A stretch of 64,000 nucleotides of DNA, from positions 1-64,000 of the forward strand of contig NZ_WWCT01000018.1 of the NCBI RefSeq assembly GCF_009857605.1, written 5' to 3'. Under the pieces are notes generated by a model. The model saw only the letters and a program-made list of their open reading frames with translations, did no database searches and was not told the origin of the DNA. The position numbers were made by a program, and so were the translations under genes. The stretch is from Duganella levis (GTDB lineage Bacteria; Pseudomonadota; Gammaproteobacteria; Burkholderiales; Burkholderiaceae_D). The stretch's first letter is position 1. Each line of letters starts with the position of its first letter. Of this stretch, positions 14,642 through 23,482 are shown piece by piece.

Positions 14642-16257
14642 GACGCCACGAGCAGGCTTCTCAGCGAGTCCAGCGTGTCGGCCTCGTCCACCGTTTTATC
14701 CTGGCGCCGCCGCAGTATGCGTGGGAAGCGTACCGCAATGCCGGACTTGTGGCGCGGCGAACTAGCGATGCCTTCAAAGCCGATTTCAAACACCATGCTC
14801 GGCGTCACACTTCGCACTGGGCCGAATTTCTCGATGGTGGTCTTGCGGATCGCTTGATCTACCTGCGCGATCTCCACATCCGTCAAACCGGAATACGCTT
14901 TGGCAAACGGCACCAGGTTGCGCTCCTGATCCCACACGGCGAAGGTGTAGTCGGTGTATAGCGAGGCGCGGCGGCCGTGCCCTGCCTGCGCGTAGATCAG
15001 CACCGCATCCACGCTGTAGGGATCGATCTTCCACTTCCACCAAGTACCGACGCTCTTGGTGCGGCCGACGCCATAGCGCGCATCCACCGCCTTCAGCATC
15101 ATGCCTTCCACGCCGCGCTCACGCGATTCGGTGCGGATGGCGGCCAGATGCGACCAGCTTTCCGCCATGATCAGCGGCGACAGGCGCAGTTGCGGCGCGC
15201 CTTGCAGACTGCCGATCAGTTGTTCCAGCAGCATGCGGCGCTCGGCTTGTGGCAGATCGCGCAGGTCGCGGCCGTCCAGCTCCAGCAGGTCGTAGGCCAC
15301 CATCACCGCAGGCAACTCGCCGAGCAGGCGCGCCGAGACCTGTTTGCGGCCCATGCGTTTTTGCAGGTCGGCGAATGGCGCCGGCGCGGTGCCGCCGTGC
15401 CAGATCAGGATTTCGCCGTCCAGCACTACGCCGTCCGGCAGGCGCAGCGCCGCCAGTTCGGGGAAGCGCTCGGTGATCAGGTCTTCGCCGCGCGACCATA
15501 GCCAGTTCTTGCCTTCGCGCCGCACCAGTTGAGCACGCATGCCGTCGTATTTCCATTCGACTTGCCAGTCGGCCAGGTCGCCCAGCGTGGACGGTTCGCG
15601 TTCCAGCTGGTGCGCCAGAAAGAATGGGTATGGCTGGCCGCCGCGCTGCGCCAGTTCCTCCGGCGCATGGGCTGCCGTCAATTGTTTGAAGCCGACTGCG
15701 GTCGGGCTGACGCTGCCGTCGGTCCAGCCCATCAGGCGTTGCGCGATCAGTTTGCTGTCGAGGCCGGCGATGGCGCTGAGCGCGCGCGTGACCAGCAATC
15801 GCGAGACGCCGACGCGGAAGCCGCCGCCGATCAGCTTGGTCAGCAGGAAGCGTTCGCGGGTGTCGAGTTGGTCCCAGTAGGTGAACAGAGCTGCCCGCAC
15901 GGTTTCCGGCGGTGCGCCGCGCAAGGGGGCGATGCCGAGTTCGATCCAGTCGGCCAGGCCGATTTCGCTTGGATGGGTGGGTGGCGGTAGCACCAGGGCG
16001 ATGGTTTCGGCCAGGTCGCCGACCGAGTGGTAGCACTCGTCGAACAGCCATTCCTCAAGACCGGCGTATTCCATTGCGTACTGGCGCAGCAACTTCGTCG
16101 GCACGGCCTGACGCGGCTTGCCGCCGGCAAGGAAATACACGGCCCAGGCGGCGTCTTGCGGCGCGGCGGTGGTGAAATAGGTTTGCAGCGCCGCCAGCTT
16201 GCGGGTGGTGGACGTGGTCTCGTCCAGCTCGGCGTACAGGCGGGCGAAGTCACGCAT
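14638..16257 (-). CDS. ATP-dependent DNA ligase (repair-cluster type)
   Basis: A 539-aa ATP-dependent ligase. An N-terminal DNA-binding domain (about 1-200) is followed by the nucleotidyltransferase domain with the adenylation lysine at about K236 in VEWKYDGMRAQLV, motif III/IIIa in VLDGEILIW, and motifs IV and V in EGMMLKAVDARY and WWKWK, then an OB-fold. It seals nicks in DNA, in addition to the essential NAD+ ligase that every bacterium has. The start at 16257 has AGGAG 7 bases upstream and overlaps the exonuclease stop by 8 bases; an upstream extension of the frame overlaps that gene and was rejected. Confidence 0.94.
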   Translation of the reverse strand: MRDFARLYAELDETTSTTRKLAALQTYFTTAAPQDAAWAVYFLAGGKPRQAVPTKLLRQYAMEYAGLEEWLFDECYHSVGDLAETIALVLPPPTHPSEIGLADWIELGIAPLRGAPPETVRAALFTYWDQLDTRERFLLTKLIGGGFRVGVSRLLVTRALSAIAGLDSKLIAQRLMGWTDGSVSPTAVGFKQLTAAHAPEELAQRGGQPYPFFLAHQLEREPSTLGDLADWQVEWKYDGMRAQLVRREGKNWLWSRGEDLITERFPELAALRLPDGVVLDGEILIWHGGTAPAPFADLQKRMGRKQVSARLLGELPAVMVAYDLLELDGRDLRDLPQAERRMLLEQLIGSLQGAPQLRLSPLIMAESWSHLAAIRTESRERGVEGMMLKAVDARYGVGRTKSVGTWWKWKIDPYSVDAVLIYAQAGHGRRASLYTDYTFAVWDQERNLVPFAKAYSGLTDVEIAQVDQAIRKTTIEKFGPVRSVTPSMVFEIGFEGIASSPRHKSGIAVRFPRILRRRQDKTVDEADTLDSLRSLLVAS

Positions 16258-17290
16258 GCTCGGCTCCTTCGACAGCCGGGAGCGCGGGAGCGCTTGCATC
16301 CTCGGCCTCATCGTCGCCGTATTCGGTATCGAAGCCGCTGGCTTGCAAGCCTTGCGCCTGTAGCCAACGCACCAGCACCGCAATCGAGCCGTGCGTCACG
16401 ATCACGCGCTGCGCGCCGGTGGCGCTGATCGCTTCCAGCAAGCCAGGCCAGTCGGCGTGATCGGACAGCACAAAGCCACGATCGACGCCACGCCGGCGGC
16501 GCGCGCCGCGCAGCTGCATCCAGCCGCTGGCAAAGGCATCGCTGTAATCGCCAAAACGCTTGATCCACGGCGATCCCGCAGCCGATGGCGGCGCCAGCAC
16601 GATCGACCTGCTGATCTCGCTCTTCGGCACATCGGCCACCATCACGGTGGACGGCAACCACACGCCCTCATCGCGATACACCTGATTCAAGGTCTGCACC
16701 GCGCCGTGGCAGATGATCGGACCATTGGCCGGATCCAGCCCGCTCAACAAACGCTGCGCCTTGCCGAAGCTATAGCCTAGCAGCACACTGGCGCGACCCT
16801 GCGCCGCATTGGCGGCCCACCATTCATTAACGTCATCAAAGATTTGTTGCTCCGGCTGCCAGCGGTAAATCGGCAGGCCGAACGTGGATTCGGTGATGAA
16901 GGTATCGCAGCGCACCGGCTCAAACGGCGTGCACGTGCGGTCCGCCTCCACCTTGTAGTCGCCCGACGCCACCCACACCTCGCCGCGGTACTCCATCCGC
17001 ACCTGCGCCGATCCCAGCACATGGCCGGCCGGATGCAGCGACACGGTCACGCCGTTATGCACCACCTGCTCGCCATACGCCAGTCCGGTGATATTGATCG
17101 GTCCCAGCCGCGACTTCATCACATTCACGCCCGGCGCCGCCGTCAGGTAGTGCTGATGGCCGCCGCGTGCATGGTCGCCGTGCGCATGCGTGATGACGGC
17201 CCGCTCCACCGGCCGCCACGGGTCGATGTAAAACTGGCCGGGCACGCAATACAGCCCTTCCTTGCGGACGATCACCATATCTGCGGACAT
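16250..17290 (-). CDS. Ligase-associated DNA damage response exonuclease (MBL fold)
   Basis: A 346-aa metallo-beta-lactamase-fold nuclease of the SNM1/CPSF-like group. The metal site HxHxDH appears as ITHAHGDHARGGH (H35, H37, D39, H40), followed by LHPAGHVLGSAQV, SGDYKVEAD and the C-terminal ITHGS. Homologues from the same cluster are manganese-dependent DNA nucleases. It is the first gene of the exonuclease-ligase-helicase-PdeM operon. The start at 17290 lacks a strong RBS; an alternative ATG lies four codons further in. About 30 C-terminal residues are variable and acidic. Confidence 0.92.
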   Translation of the reverse strand: MSADMVIVRKEGLYCVPGQFYIDPWRPVERAVITHAHGDHARGGHQHYLTAAPGVNVMKSRLGPINITGLAYGEQVVHNGVTVSLHPAGHVLGSAQVRMEYRGEVWVASGDYKVEADRTCTPFEPVRCDTFITESTFGLPIYRWQPEQQIFDDVNEWWAANAAQGRASVLLGYSFGKAQRLLSGLDPANGPIICHGAVQTLNQVYRDEGVWLPSTVMVADVPKSEISRSIVLAPPSAAGSPWIKRFGDYSDAFASGWMQLRGARRRRGVDRGFVLSDHADWPGLLEAISATGAQRVIVTHGSIAVLVRWLQAQGLQASGFDTEYGDDEAEDASAPALPAVEGAEHA

Positions 17291-17364
17291 AAACGGCTTT
17301 CTTTACTGAGATAGCCGATTGTCACGCCCGGCGGCGCTCCCGTCTGTGAGAGAACGCACCGAGG

Positions 17365-17547
17365 CTAGAGGGTATCGATCACTTCCGTCATAAAGGCAAT
17401 GTTATCGTCCTCTTCATACACGATATGCACGCGCTCCTCGCCGACCATCAGCAAGGCGTCGATATCGATAGTGGGAGGTGGTGGCGACTCAACTTGTTTT
17501 GGCTTGTTGTGACGCGGCGGCTCAGCGTTCTTTTTTCTGGTGGACAT
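17365..17547 (-). CDS. Small hypothetical protein upstream of the repair operon
   Basis: A 60-aa protein that I do not recognise. A basic, Pro-rich N-terminal half (STRKKNAEPPRHNKPKQVE, PPPPT) is followed by an acidic region IDIDALLMVGEERVHIVYEEDDNIAF. The start at 17547 has GGGGAA upstream. It lies 74 bases before the exonuclease start in the same direction and could be the first member of the operon, or an independent gene. The composition and the good RBS support a real gene. Confidence 0.55.
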   Translation of the reverse strand: MSTRKKNAEPPRHNKPKQVESPPPPTIDIDALLMVGEERVHIVYEEDDNIAFMTEVIDTL

Positions 17548-17714
17548 AATTTCCCCGCTTGGTGAGTAAAGCGCTGCCCACCAGAGTATCCTGCACACGG
17601 CCGTTCCGCTATCAGATACTGCCTACAAAAAGGGTAGGAAGTCTTCGTAATTTGGCCGGATCGGCTACCATAGAGGTCTCGGCGCGCCTGCGCTTATCTT
17701 CAGAACAACACATC

Positions 17715-18221
17715 ATGACCTTCACCCTCAGCGACAACGCTTACGGCACCGACAGCGCCGACGCCAAAAATGCCATGTACAACGATCTGCGCCCGCAGCT
17801 GCAAGGCCTGCTGCACGGCGAGACCGATTTGATCGCCAACACCGCCAATTTCAGCTCGCTGGTGTTCAACACCATGCCGGGCCTGAACTGGGCCGGCTTC
17901 TACTTCCTCAAAGGCGATGAACTGGTCCTCGGCCCGTTCCAGGGCAAGCCAGCCTGCATCCGCATCAAGAAAGGCCGTGGCGTCTGCGGCACCACCGTGG
18001 TGGAAGGCAAAGCCATCGTCGTGCCGGACGTGCATGCCTTCCCAGGCCACATCGCCTGCGACGTCAATTCGCGTTCGGAACTGGTAGTGCCGGTGCGCGG
18101 CCCGGATGGCGCCATCGTCGGCGTGTTCGACCTCGATAGCCCGCTGCCGAACCGCTTCGACCAGGCCGACGCCGACGGCATCGAAGCGCTGGTCAAGCTG
18201 CTGGAAGCCACGCTGGCTTAA
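17715..18221 (+). CDS. msrC: Free methionine-(R)-sulfoxide reductase (GAF domain)
   Basis: A 168-aa single GAF-domain protein of the fRMsr family, which reduces free methionine-R-sulfoxide with thioredoxin. The three conserved cysteines are present: GKPACIRI, GRGVCGTTV and HIACDVNSRSELVVPV. The N-terminus has the family feature NTANFSSLVFNTMPGLNWAGFYF. The start at 17715 was chosen because the family begins here; the frame continues upstream without supporting signals. Its stop overlaps the sigma-factor stop on the other strand by 3 bases. Confidence 0.93.
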   Translation: MTFTLSDNAYGTDSADAKNAMYNDLRPQLQGLLHGETDLIANTANFSSLVFNTMPGLNWAGFYFLKGDELVLGPFQGKPACIRIKKGRGVCGTTVVEGKAIVVPDVHAFPGHIACDVNSRSELVVPVRGPDGAIVGVFDLDSPLPNRFDQADADGIEALVKLLEATLA

Positions 18222-19483
18222 TGCGCCTGGGCGCGCGCCAGCAGCAGCTGGCGTTCGCGCTCGTTCTGTGTCAGCGACGCCGCGCGGCTGAATTCCAGGC
18301 GCGCTTCGTCGTGACGTCCCAGCTTGGCCAGCAAGTCGCCACGCACGCTGGGCAACAAATGGTAGTGCTTCAACGCAGGCGCTTCCAGCAAACCATCCAC
18401 CACCTCCAGTCCCGCCTGCGGACCGTACGCCATCGACAGCGCCACGGCGCGATTCAGTTCGACGATCGGTGATGGCGACAGCTGCGCCAAGGCGTCATAC
18501 AGCGCGGCGATGCGCGGCCAGTCCGTGTCCTGCGCCTGCCGGGCGCGCGCATGACAGGCGGCGATGGCGGCTTGCAGGCCATACGGGCCGAGGCCACGGC
18601 CATTCTGCTCAGCGCGTGCCAGCGCCGCCAGTCCGCGCCGGATCAGCAGTTGATCCCAACGCGCGCGGTCCTGTTCCAGCAACAGGATCGGCTCCCCTGC
18701 CGGCCCCACACGGGCGCGGGCACGCGACGACTGGATTTCCATCAGCGCCACCAGCCCGTGCACTTCCGGCTCGTCCGGCTGCAAGCCGGCCAGCACGCGT
18801 CCCAGCCGCAGCGCTTCTTCGCACAGCGCGGGCCGCATCCAGTCGGCGCCGGCGCTGGCGGAATAGCCTTCGTTGTAGATCAGGTAGATCACTTGCAGCA
18901 CCGACGCCAGCCGCTCCCGCAGCTCATGCGCGCGCGGCGCCTCGAACGGCACCTTGGCCTCGGCCAGCGTGCGTTTGGCGCGCACGATGCGCTGCGCCAC
19001 AGTCTTCTCCGGCACCAGGAAGGCGCGGGCGATTTCCTCGGTGCTCAAGCCGCCCAGCATGCGCAAGGTCAGCGCGACGCGGCCATCGGTCGGCAGCACC
19101 GGATGGCAGGCCACAAACACCAGCCGCAGCACATCGTCGCCGATGTCGTTTTCCAGCGCATCGGCCACCGCGTGGTCCAGATTGGGGGCGGCGTCCTGCA
19201 GTTGCAAGTCGATTTCGTAACTCAGTTGCGGTTCTTTTTCCTGATGCAGCTGGCGGCGGCGCAGCGCATCCAGTGCGCGGTTCTTGGCGACGGTGGTCAG
19301 CCAGGCGGCCGGCTGTTCCGGCACGCCGCTGTCCGGCCAGCGCTCCAGCGCCAGCACCAGCGCGTCCTGCGCCAGCTCCTCGGCCTGGCCGACGTCGCGC
19401 AGCATGCGCGCCAGCACGGCGATGATTTTGGCGGACTCCATCCGCCAGACCGCTTCAACGATTTTGTGGACGTCAGCCGCCAC
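18218..19483 (-). CDS. ECF42-type sigma factor with C-terminal TPR-like extension
   Basis: A 421-aa sigma-70 family protein. Region 2 (about 8-75; LARMLRDVGQAEELAQDALV, then WLTTVAKNRALD) and region 4 (about 115-175; TLRMLGGLSTEEIARAFLVP) are followed by a long alpha-helical extension (about 185-421) with the conserved block IYNEGYSAS and TPR-like helices. This architecture, plus the adjacent DGPF/YciI genes, is diagnostic of the ECF42 group, which uses the C-terminal domain instead of an anti-sigma factor. I chose the GTG at 19481-19483, which overlaps the YciI gene by 11 bases, because family members begin a few residues before EAVWR. It probably controls its own operon. Confidence 0.9.
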   Translation of the reverse strand: MAADVHKIVEAVWRMESAKIIAVLARMLRDVGQAEELAQDALVLALERWPDSGVPEQPAAWLTTVAKNRALDALRRRQLHQEKEPQLSYEIDLQLQDAAPNLDHAVADALENDIGDDVLRLVFVACHPVLPTDGRVALTLRMLGGLSTEEIARAFLVPEKTVAQRIVRAKRTLAEAKVPFEAPRAHELRERLASVLQVIYLIYNEGYSASAGADWMRPALCEEALRLGRVLAGLQPDEPEVHGLVALMEIQSSRARARVGPAGEPILLLEQDRARWDQLLIRRGLAALARAEQNGRGLGPYGLQAAIAACHARARQAQDTDWPRIAALYDALAQLSPSPIVELNRAVALSMAYGPQAGLEVVDGLLEAPALKHYHLLPSVRGDLLAKLGRHDEARLEFSRAASLTQNERERQLLLARAQAH

Positions 19484-20285
19484 GGGCCGCTTTACTGAAT
19501 GCGTTGCGCAGCCCCGCTTCCAGCAGTTCGGCGCGCAGGCGTTCTTCGGCCTTGACCATCTCCGGCGTGAACTCCTGGCGGTCGATGCGTTCGCAGGCTT
19601 CGCGGATTTCCAGCGTGATCTCGCCCGGCTGCGGATAAGGATAAGTCTTGGCCCAGGCAATCGCTTCCTCGCGCGAGGCGGCCTGGATCATCCAGTAGCC
19701 GGCGATCAGCTCCTTCACTTCGGTGAACGGGCCGTCCACCACCGAGGTGCGCGAGTTGGCATAGTGGACGCGGGCGGCGGTGTCGGTGCCCTTCAGCCCC
19801 TCGCCGGCCAGCAGCACGCCTTGCTGCACGCCGCTTTCGTTAAAGGCGTTCATCACGTCGATGACTTCCGGCGGCGGTTCGGCGTTAGCTTCCGCATACA
19901 CGTCCGAACGCAGGAAGATCACATAACGCTTCAACGCCTCATTGCGCTTTGGGATGGTGCCGGCCGCCGTGCCGCGTTCATCGAAGCCGATGCAGTTGCC
20001 GGGGCAGCCGGCGTCGCGAATTTCATACACTGCGCCGCTGTCGAACAGGGGCCACCAGCGCACCTGCTCGACGATATCCTCGCGCGAAGCCGCCTCCAGC
20101 AGCACGAAGCCGGCGATCAGCTCCTTCGGCGGAAACGGGCCTTTCAGCTCGGCCCATTCGCCGTCACGGCGCTGCAAGCGCACCGCCTCCACGCTGGGGC
20201 GCAGGAAAATTCCCGGCTCCAGCGCTGGCGGCTGTATCCCTCGTTCCGTGCTTTGATTGGCGCGGCGCAGTACCATGAATTCCAT
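19473..20285 (-). CDS. Tandem YciI/DGPF-domain protein
   Basis: A 270-aa protein with two YciI-like (DGPF) domains. The first, about 1-100, is diverged (ELKGPFPPKELIAGF in place of DGPF). The second, about 118-245, is canonical (YVIFLRSDVYAEA, VVDGPFTEVKELIAGYWMIQ). Single-domain relatives are small ferredoxin-like proteins, some with enzyme-like active sites; in ECF42 operons their function is not known but they are targets of the sigma factor. It lies 36 bases after the single-domain YciI gene and overlaps the sigma-factor start. Confidence 0.88.
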   Translation of the reverse strand: MEFMVLRRANQSTERGIQPPALEPGIFLRPSVEAVRLQRRDGEWAELKGPFPPKELIAGFVLLEAASREDIVEQVRWWPLFDSGAVYEIRDAGCPGNCIGFDERGTAAGTIPKRNEALKRYVIFLRSDVYAEANAEPPPEVIDVMNAFNESGVQQGVLLAGEGLKGTDTAARVHYANSRTSVVDGPFTEVKELIAGYWMIQAASREEAIAWAKTYPYPQPGEITLEIREACERIDRQEFTPEMVKAEERLRAELLEAGLRNAFSKAARGG

Positions 20286-20321
20286 TACATCGAGCTCCAG
20301 ATTGACTTAGGCATTAAGGTA

Positions 20322-20735
20322 TCACAGGCGCGCCCGTAAAGCCTCCTCCTGGGCCACCACTTCCGGCGTGGCGGCTTCGCCAAAGTCGCTCATTTCATAC
20401 ACTTGACGGATTTCGATGTCCGACGGCACGTCGAATGGATTCGGGCAGCGCTTCATCCACTCAATCGCCTCTTCCTTCGATTTCACCTGGATCAGCCAGA
20501 AACCGGCGATCAGCTCCTTGGTTTCGGAGAACGGGCCGTCGGTCACGGTGCGGCTGGCGCCGTCGAAGTGGATGCGCGCGCCCTTGGCGGTCGGATGCAA
20601 GCCTTCGCCCGCCAGCAGCACGCCGGCGTTGACCAGCTCCTCGTTGAACTTGCCCATCGCGGTCATCAGCTCGGTGCTGGGCAGCTTGCCCGCTTCGGAG
20701 TCGGCGGTGGCTTTTACAATGATCATGAATCGCAT
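20322..20735 (-). CDS. YciI/DGPF family protein
   Basis: A 137-aa single YciI-domain protein: MRFMIIVKATADSEAG at the N-terminus, GVLLAGEGLHPTAKGARI in the middle, and the name-giving TVTDGPFSETKELIAGFWLI. It is a member of the ECF42 operon (VOC protein, YciI, tandem YciI, sigma factor). The start at 20735 has AAGGAG upstream, 10 bases after the VOC stop. Biochemical role unknown. Confidence 0.92.
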   Translation of the reverse strand: MRFMIIVKATADSEAGKLPSTELMTAMGKFNEELVNAGVLLAGEGLHPTAKGARIHFDGASRTVTDGPFSETKELIAGFWLIQVKSKEEAIEWMKRCPNPFDVPSDIEIRQVYEMSDFGEAATPEVVAQEEALRARL

Positions 20736-20745
20736 GCGGCGCTCC

Positions 20746-21186
20746 TTATTGGCATTCGGACTGCTGTTTCATCGCTTCCATCATCTCGGCCGGCGTCATG
20801 TCCTTGATGTGGGTGGCGATGGACCAGTGATGGCCGAACGGATCGGTGACCTGGCCGTAGCGGTCGCCCCAGAACATATCGGCCGGCGCCATGCGCACCG
20901 AGGCGCCGGCGTCCACCGCCTGCTGGAACGAGGCGTCCACGTCCGGCACATACATATGCAGCGTGACCGGGCTGCCTTTCAGCGCCTTCGGCCCGAGGCC
21001 GCCGTATTCGGGGAAGTCATCGGCCAGCATGATGGTGGAGTCGCCGATGGTGAGGGCGGCATGCATGATGCGGCCGTTATCGCCGGGCATGCGCATCTGC
21101 TCGACGGCGTTGAAGGCTTTTTTGTAGAACTCAATGGCGTCGGCTGCGCCCTCGCATACCAGGTGTGGAATCACGGTGGTGGTCAT
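20746..21186 (-). CDS. VOC-family (glyoxalase/PhnB-like) protein
   Basis: A 146-aa vicinal oxygen chelate protein of the PhnB/YdcR-like group. It starts TTTVIPHLVCEGAADAIEFY and contains GRIMHAALTIGDSTIMLADD and a C-terminal RYGQVTDPFGHHWSIATH. Such proteins bind a divalent metal between paired beta-alpha-beta units; the substrate cannot be told. It is the first gene of the ECF42 sigma operon, with AAGGAG 8 bases before the ATG. The start of transcription and the likely sigma target promoter are in the 73-bp gap 21187-21259. Confidence 0.9.
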   Translation of the reverse strand: MTTTVIPHLVCEGAADAIEFYKKAFNAVEQMRMPGDNGRIMHAALTIGDSTIMLADDFPEYGGLGPKALKGSPVTLHMYVPDVDASFQQAVDAGASVRMAPADMFWGDRYGQVTDPFGHHWSIATHIKDMTPAEMMEAMKQQSECQ

Positions 21187-21259
21187 GATGGTCTCCTTGG
21201 GTTAAAAAACTCACTCTACCCCTACGACGCACCAGCACCACATAAATCGACACGATTTT

Positions 21260-22687
21260 TTAACTATTTTTGGCTTTTTTGAACAACAGGAAAAACGTGG
21301 TGCTGGCGCCCGGTTGGCTATCCACGGAAATCTTTCCGTCATGTAAATTCATGATGGCGCGGACGATGGACAGGCCCAGTCCGGCCGAATGGGCCTGGTC
21401 GGAACGCGCCTGGTCGGCCCGGTAGTAGCGGTCGAAGATAAGCGGCAGATGCTCGGGCGCGATGCCGGGGCCGGTGTTGCTGACCGCCAGCTGCACGCCC
21501 TCTTCCACCGCGCACGCCGACAGGTGCACTTCGCCGCCGGCCGGCGTGTAGCGGATCGCATTCGACACCAGGTTGTTGACGGCGCGCTGCAACAGCACCG
21601 GGTCGATCTCGGCGCGCAGCGGTTCGGCCTCGACCGTCAGGCGCACGCCGCCGTCATCCGCGAGGATTTCAAAATACTCGTGGATGCGCTGCAATTCCAC
21701 CTGCAAGTCCAGCGACTCGCGCCGCAGCGCCAGCTGAGCGTTGTCGACCCGCGCCAGGAACAGCGTGTTTTCAATCATGCGCGCCAGCCGCTCATACTCC
21801 TCCGAGTTGGACGCCAGCAGCGCCTGGTATTCCTCCGGCGTGCGCGGACGCGACAGCGCCACCTGGGTCTCCACCATCAGCGTGTTGACCGGCGTGCGCA
21901 TGTCGTGCGCCAAGTCGGCGGCAAAGCCGGACAAGCGCTGCACGCCGTCCTCCAGCCGGTCCAGCATGGCGTTGAAGGCCTCGCCCATCTGTCGCAGCTC
22001 GGCCGGCGCATCGTCCACGGACAGGCGCGTATTCAGGCGGCTGGCGTTGATGTCGCCGGCTTTGGCGATCACCGAACGAAACTGCCGCATGCTGTAACGC
22101 ACCACCGCATAGCCCAGCGCGGTCGCCAGCAAGGCGCCGCCGCACAGCGCCACCAGCAAGTCGGCGACATAGGCGCGCAGCAGCTGCAAGCGGTCCGACC
22201 GTTCCCGTGCCAGCGTGATCTGCACCGGTTCACCGGCATCGCCGGCGGCCGGATTGACGCCCACCAGCCCGGTGGCGCGCACCATGCGGCCGCGTCCCAT
22301 AGCCGGCTGCCAGTCGTGCACGTCGTCCATGGTCAGCGCGCGCTGCGCCGGCACGCTGTCCACTGTCGGCAGCGGCCGCGAGGTGATCGAGGTCTGCACC
22401 AGCTGCTTGCCGTCGGCGCCGTTCACCTTCAGCATGAAGTCGTTGTGGCCATACAGCGTGTCGGTCAGCGGCCGGGCGTTCTGCACCATGGCCGACACCG
22501 ACGGCAACTCGGCCAGCACGCGGCGGATCTGGCTGACTTTGGCGATCAGCTCGACGTCGTCGCGATAAGCCATCTGCCGCTGCAGGGTGTGATACAGGTA
22601 AGCACCCACTGCCAGAAAGGTGGCCACCGCCACCGCCGACAGCAGCAAGGCCACGCGCAGCGTCAGCGACAGCGGACGGCGCTTCAC
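21260..22687 (-). CDS. Heavy-metal-type sensor histidine kinase (CusS-like)
   Basis: A 475-aa inner-membrane kinase. TM1 about 10-32, a periplasmic sensor domain about 33-172, TM2 about 174-196 and HAMP about 197-250 lead to the H-box FAADLAHDMRTPVNTL (phospho-histidine about H261), then N-box NLVSNAIRYTPAGGEV and G-boxes SNTGPGIAPEHLP and SAGLGLSIVRAIMNLHDG. The GTG start at 22685-22687 overlaps the response-regulator TGA (GTGA), so the pair is translationally coupled. With the divergent CzcE-like, DUF305 and YncE genes, a copper or other metal signal is likely, but the sensor domain does not reveal which. Confidence 0.9.
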   Translation of the reverse strand: MKRRPLSLTLRVALLLSAVAVATFLAVGAYLYHTLQRQMAYRDDVELIAKVSQIRRVLAELPSVSAMVQNARPLTDTLYGHNDFMLKVNGADGKQLVQTSITSRPLPTVDSVPAQRALTMDDVHDWQPAMGRGRMVRATGLVGVNPAAGDAGEPVQITLARERSDRLQLLRAYVADLLVALCGGALLATALGYAVVRYSMRQFRSVIAKAGDINASRLNTRLSVDDAPAELRQMGEAFNAMLDRLEDGVQRLSGFAADLAHDMRTPVNTLMVETQVALSRPRTPEEYQALLASNSEEYERLARMIENTLFLARVDNAQLALRRESLDLQVELQRIHEYFEILADDGGVRLTVEAEPLRAEIDPVLLQRAVNNLVSNAIRYTPAGGEVHLSACAVEEGVQLAVSNTGPGIAPEHLPLIFDRYYRADQARSDQAHSAGLGLSIVRAIMNLHDGKISVDSQPGASTTFFLLFKKAKNS

Positions 22688-23355
22688 GAACGCGGTTCCA
22701 GCAGATAACCCATGCCGCGCACCGTCTGCACCAGCTTGAGCGGATACGGGTCGTCGATCTTGACGCGCAGGCGGCGGATCGCCACGTCCACCACATTGGT
22801 GTCGGAGTCGAAATTCATGTCCCACACCATGGAGGCGATCTGCGTGCGCGACAGCACCTCGCCCTGGCGCTTGGCCAGCAGGTGCAGCAGGCCGAATTCC
22901 TTGGCGGTCAGTTCGATGCGCTGGCCGCCGCGCGACACGCGCCGTCGCAGCACGTCGATTTCCAGGTCCGCCACGCGTATCACTTCCGCCTCGCGCACCG
23001 GGCCGCGCCGCATCAGCGTCTTGACGCGCGCCAAGAACTCGGCAAACGCAAACGGCTTGACCAGGTAATCGTCAGCGCCCAGCTCCAGCCCTTTGACGCG
23101 ATCGGCCACGTCGTCGCGGGCGGTCAGGAACAGTACCGGCGTTTCCTTCCGCTCACGCAGCTTGGCCAGCACCTGCCAACCGTCCATCTGCGGCAGCATC
23201 ACGTCCAGCACGATCAGGTCGTAATCGATCTCCAGCGCCAATGACAGGCCATCGACGCCGTTGCGCGCCAGGTCGGCCACGTAGCCGGATTCCTGCAGGC
23301 CCTTGACCAGATAGTCGCCCGCTTTGGGCTCGTCTTCAACAATAAGTATTTTCAT
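22684..23355 (-). CDS. OmpR/PhoB-type response regulator (CusR/CopR-like)
   Basis: A 223-aa regulator: a receiver domain with acidic residues in VEDEPKAG, phospho-Asp about D51 in LIVLDVMLPQMDGW and Lys in DYLVKPFAF, followed by a winged-helix domain (ELTAKEFGLLHLLAKRQGEV, later DTNVVDVAIRRLRVKID). Those segments are typical of the CusR/CopR/IrlR heavy-metal subgroup. It is the first gene of the two-gene operon with its kinase. It is divergent from czcE-like, with a palindrome at 23394-23407 in the 127-bp shared control region. Confidence 0.92.
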   Translation of the reverse strand: MKILIVEDEPKAGDYLVKGLQESGYVADLARNGVDGLSLALEIDYDLIVLDVMLPQMDGWQVLAKLRERKETPVLFLTARDDVADRVKGLELGADDYLVKPFAFAEFLARVKTLMRRGPVREAEVIRVADLEIDVLRRRVSRGGQRIELTAKEFGLLHLLAKRQGEVLSRTQIASMVWDMNFDSDTNVVDVAIRRLRVKIDDPYPLKLVQTVRGMGYLLEPRS

Positions 23356-23393
23356 GATGGCTGAATTGTCGGCTGTTTGCGCCGCCGTGGGGA

Positions 23394-23407
23394 TTACAAA
23401 TCTGTCA
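23394..23407. promoter_or_regulatory. Candidate operator for the CusR/CopR-like regulator
   Basis: The dyad TTACA-aatc-TGTCA sits midway between the divergent response-regulator and CzcE-like genes. Further TGTCA/GTCAT half-sites follow (TCATCTTCCTGTCA to 23429). CusR/CopR-type regulators commonly bind such TGACA/TGTAA dyads. Assignment is inference from position and symmetry. Confidence 0.5.
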
Positions 23408-23482
23408 TTTGAGCGTCATCTTCCTGTCAGTGCCCATTGCCTAGACTGGCTACATCTTCACTCCACCCCGAAAGGAAATATC

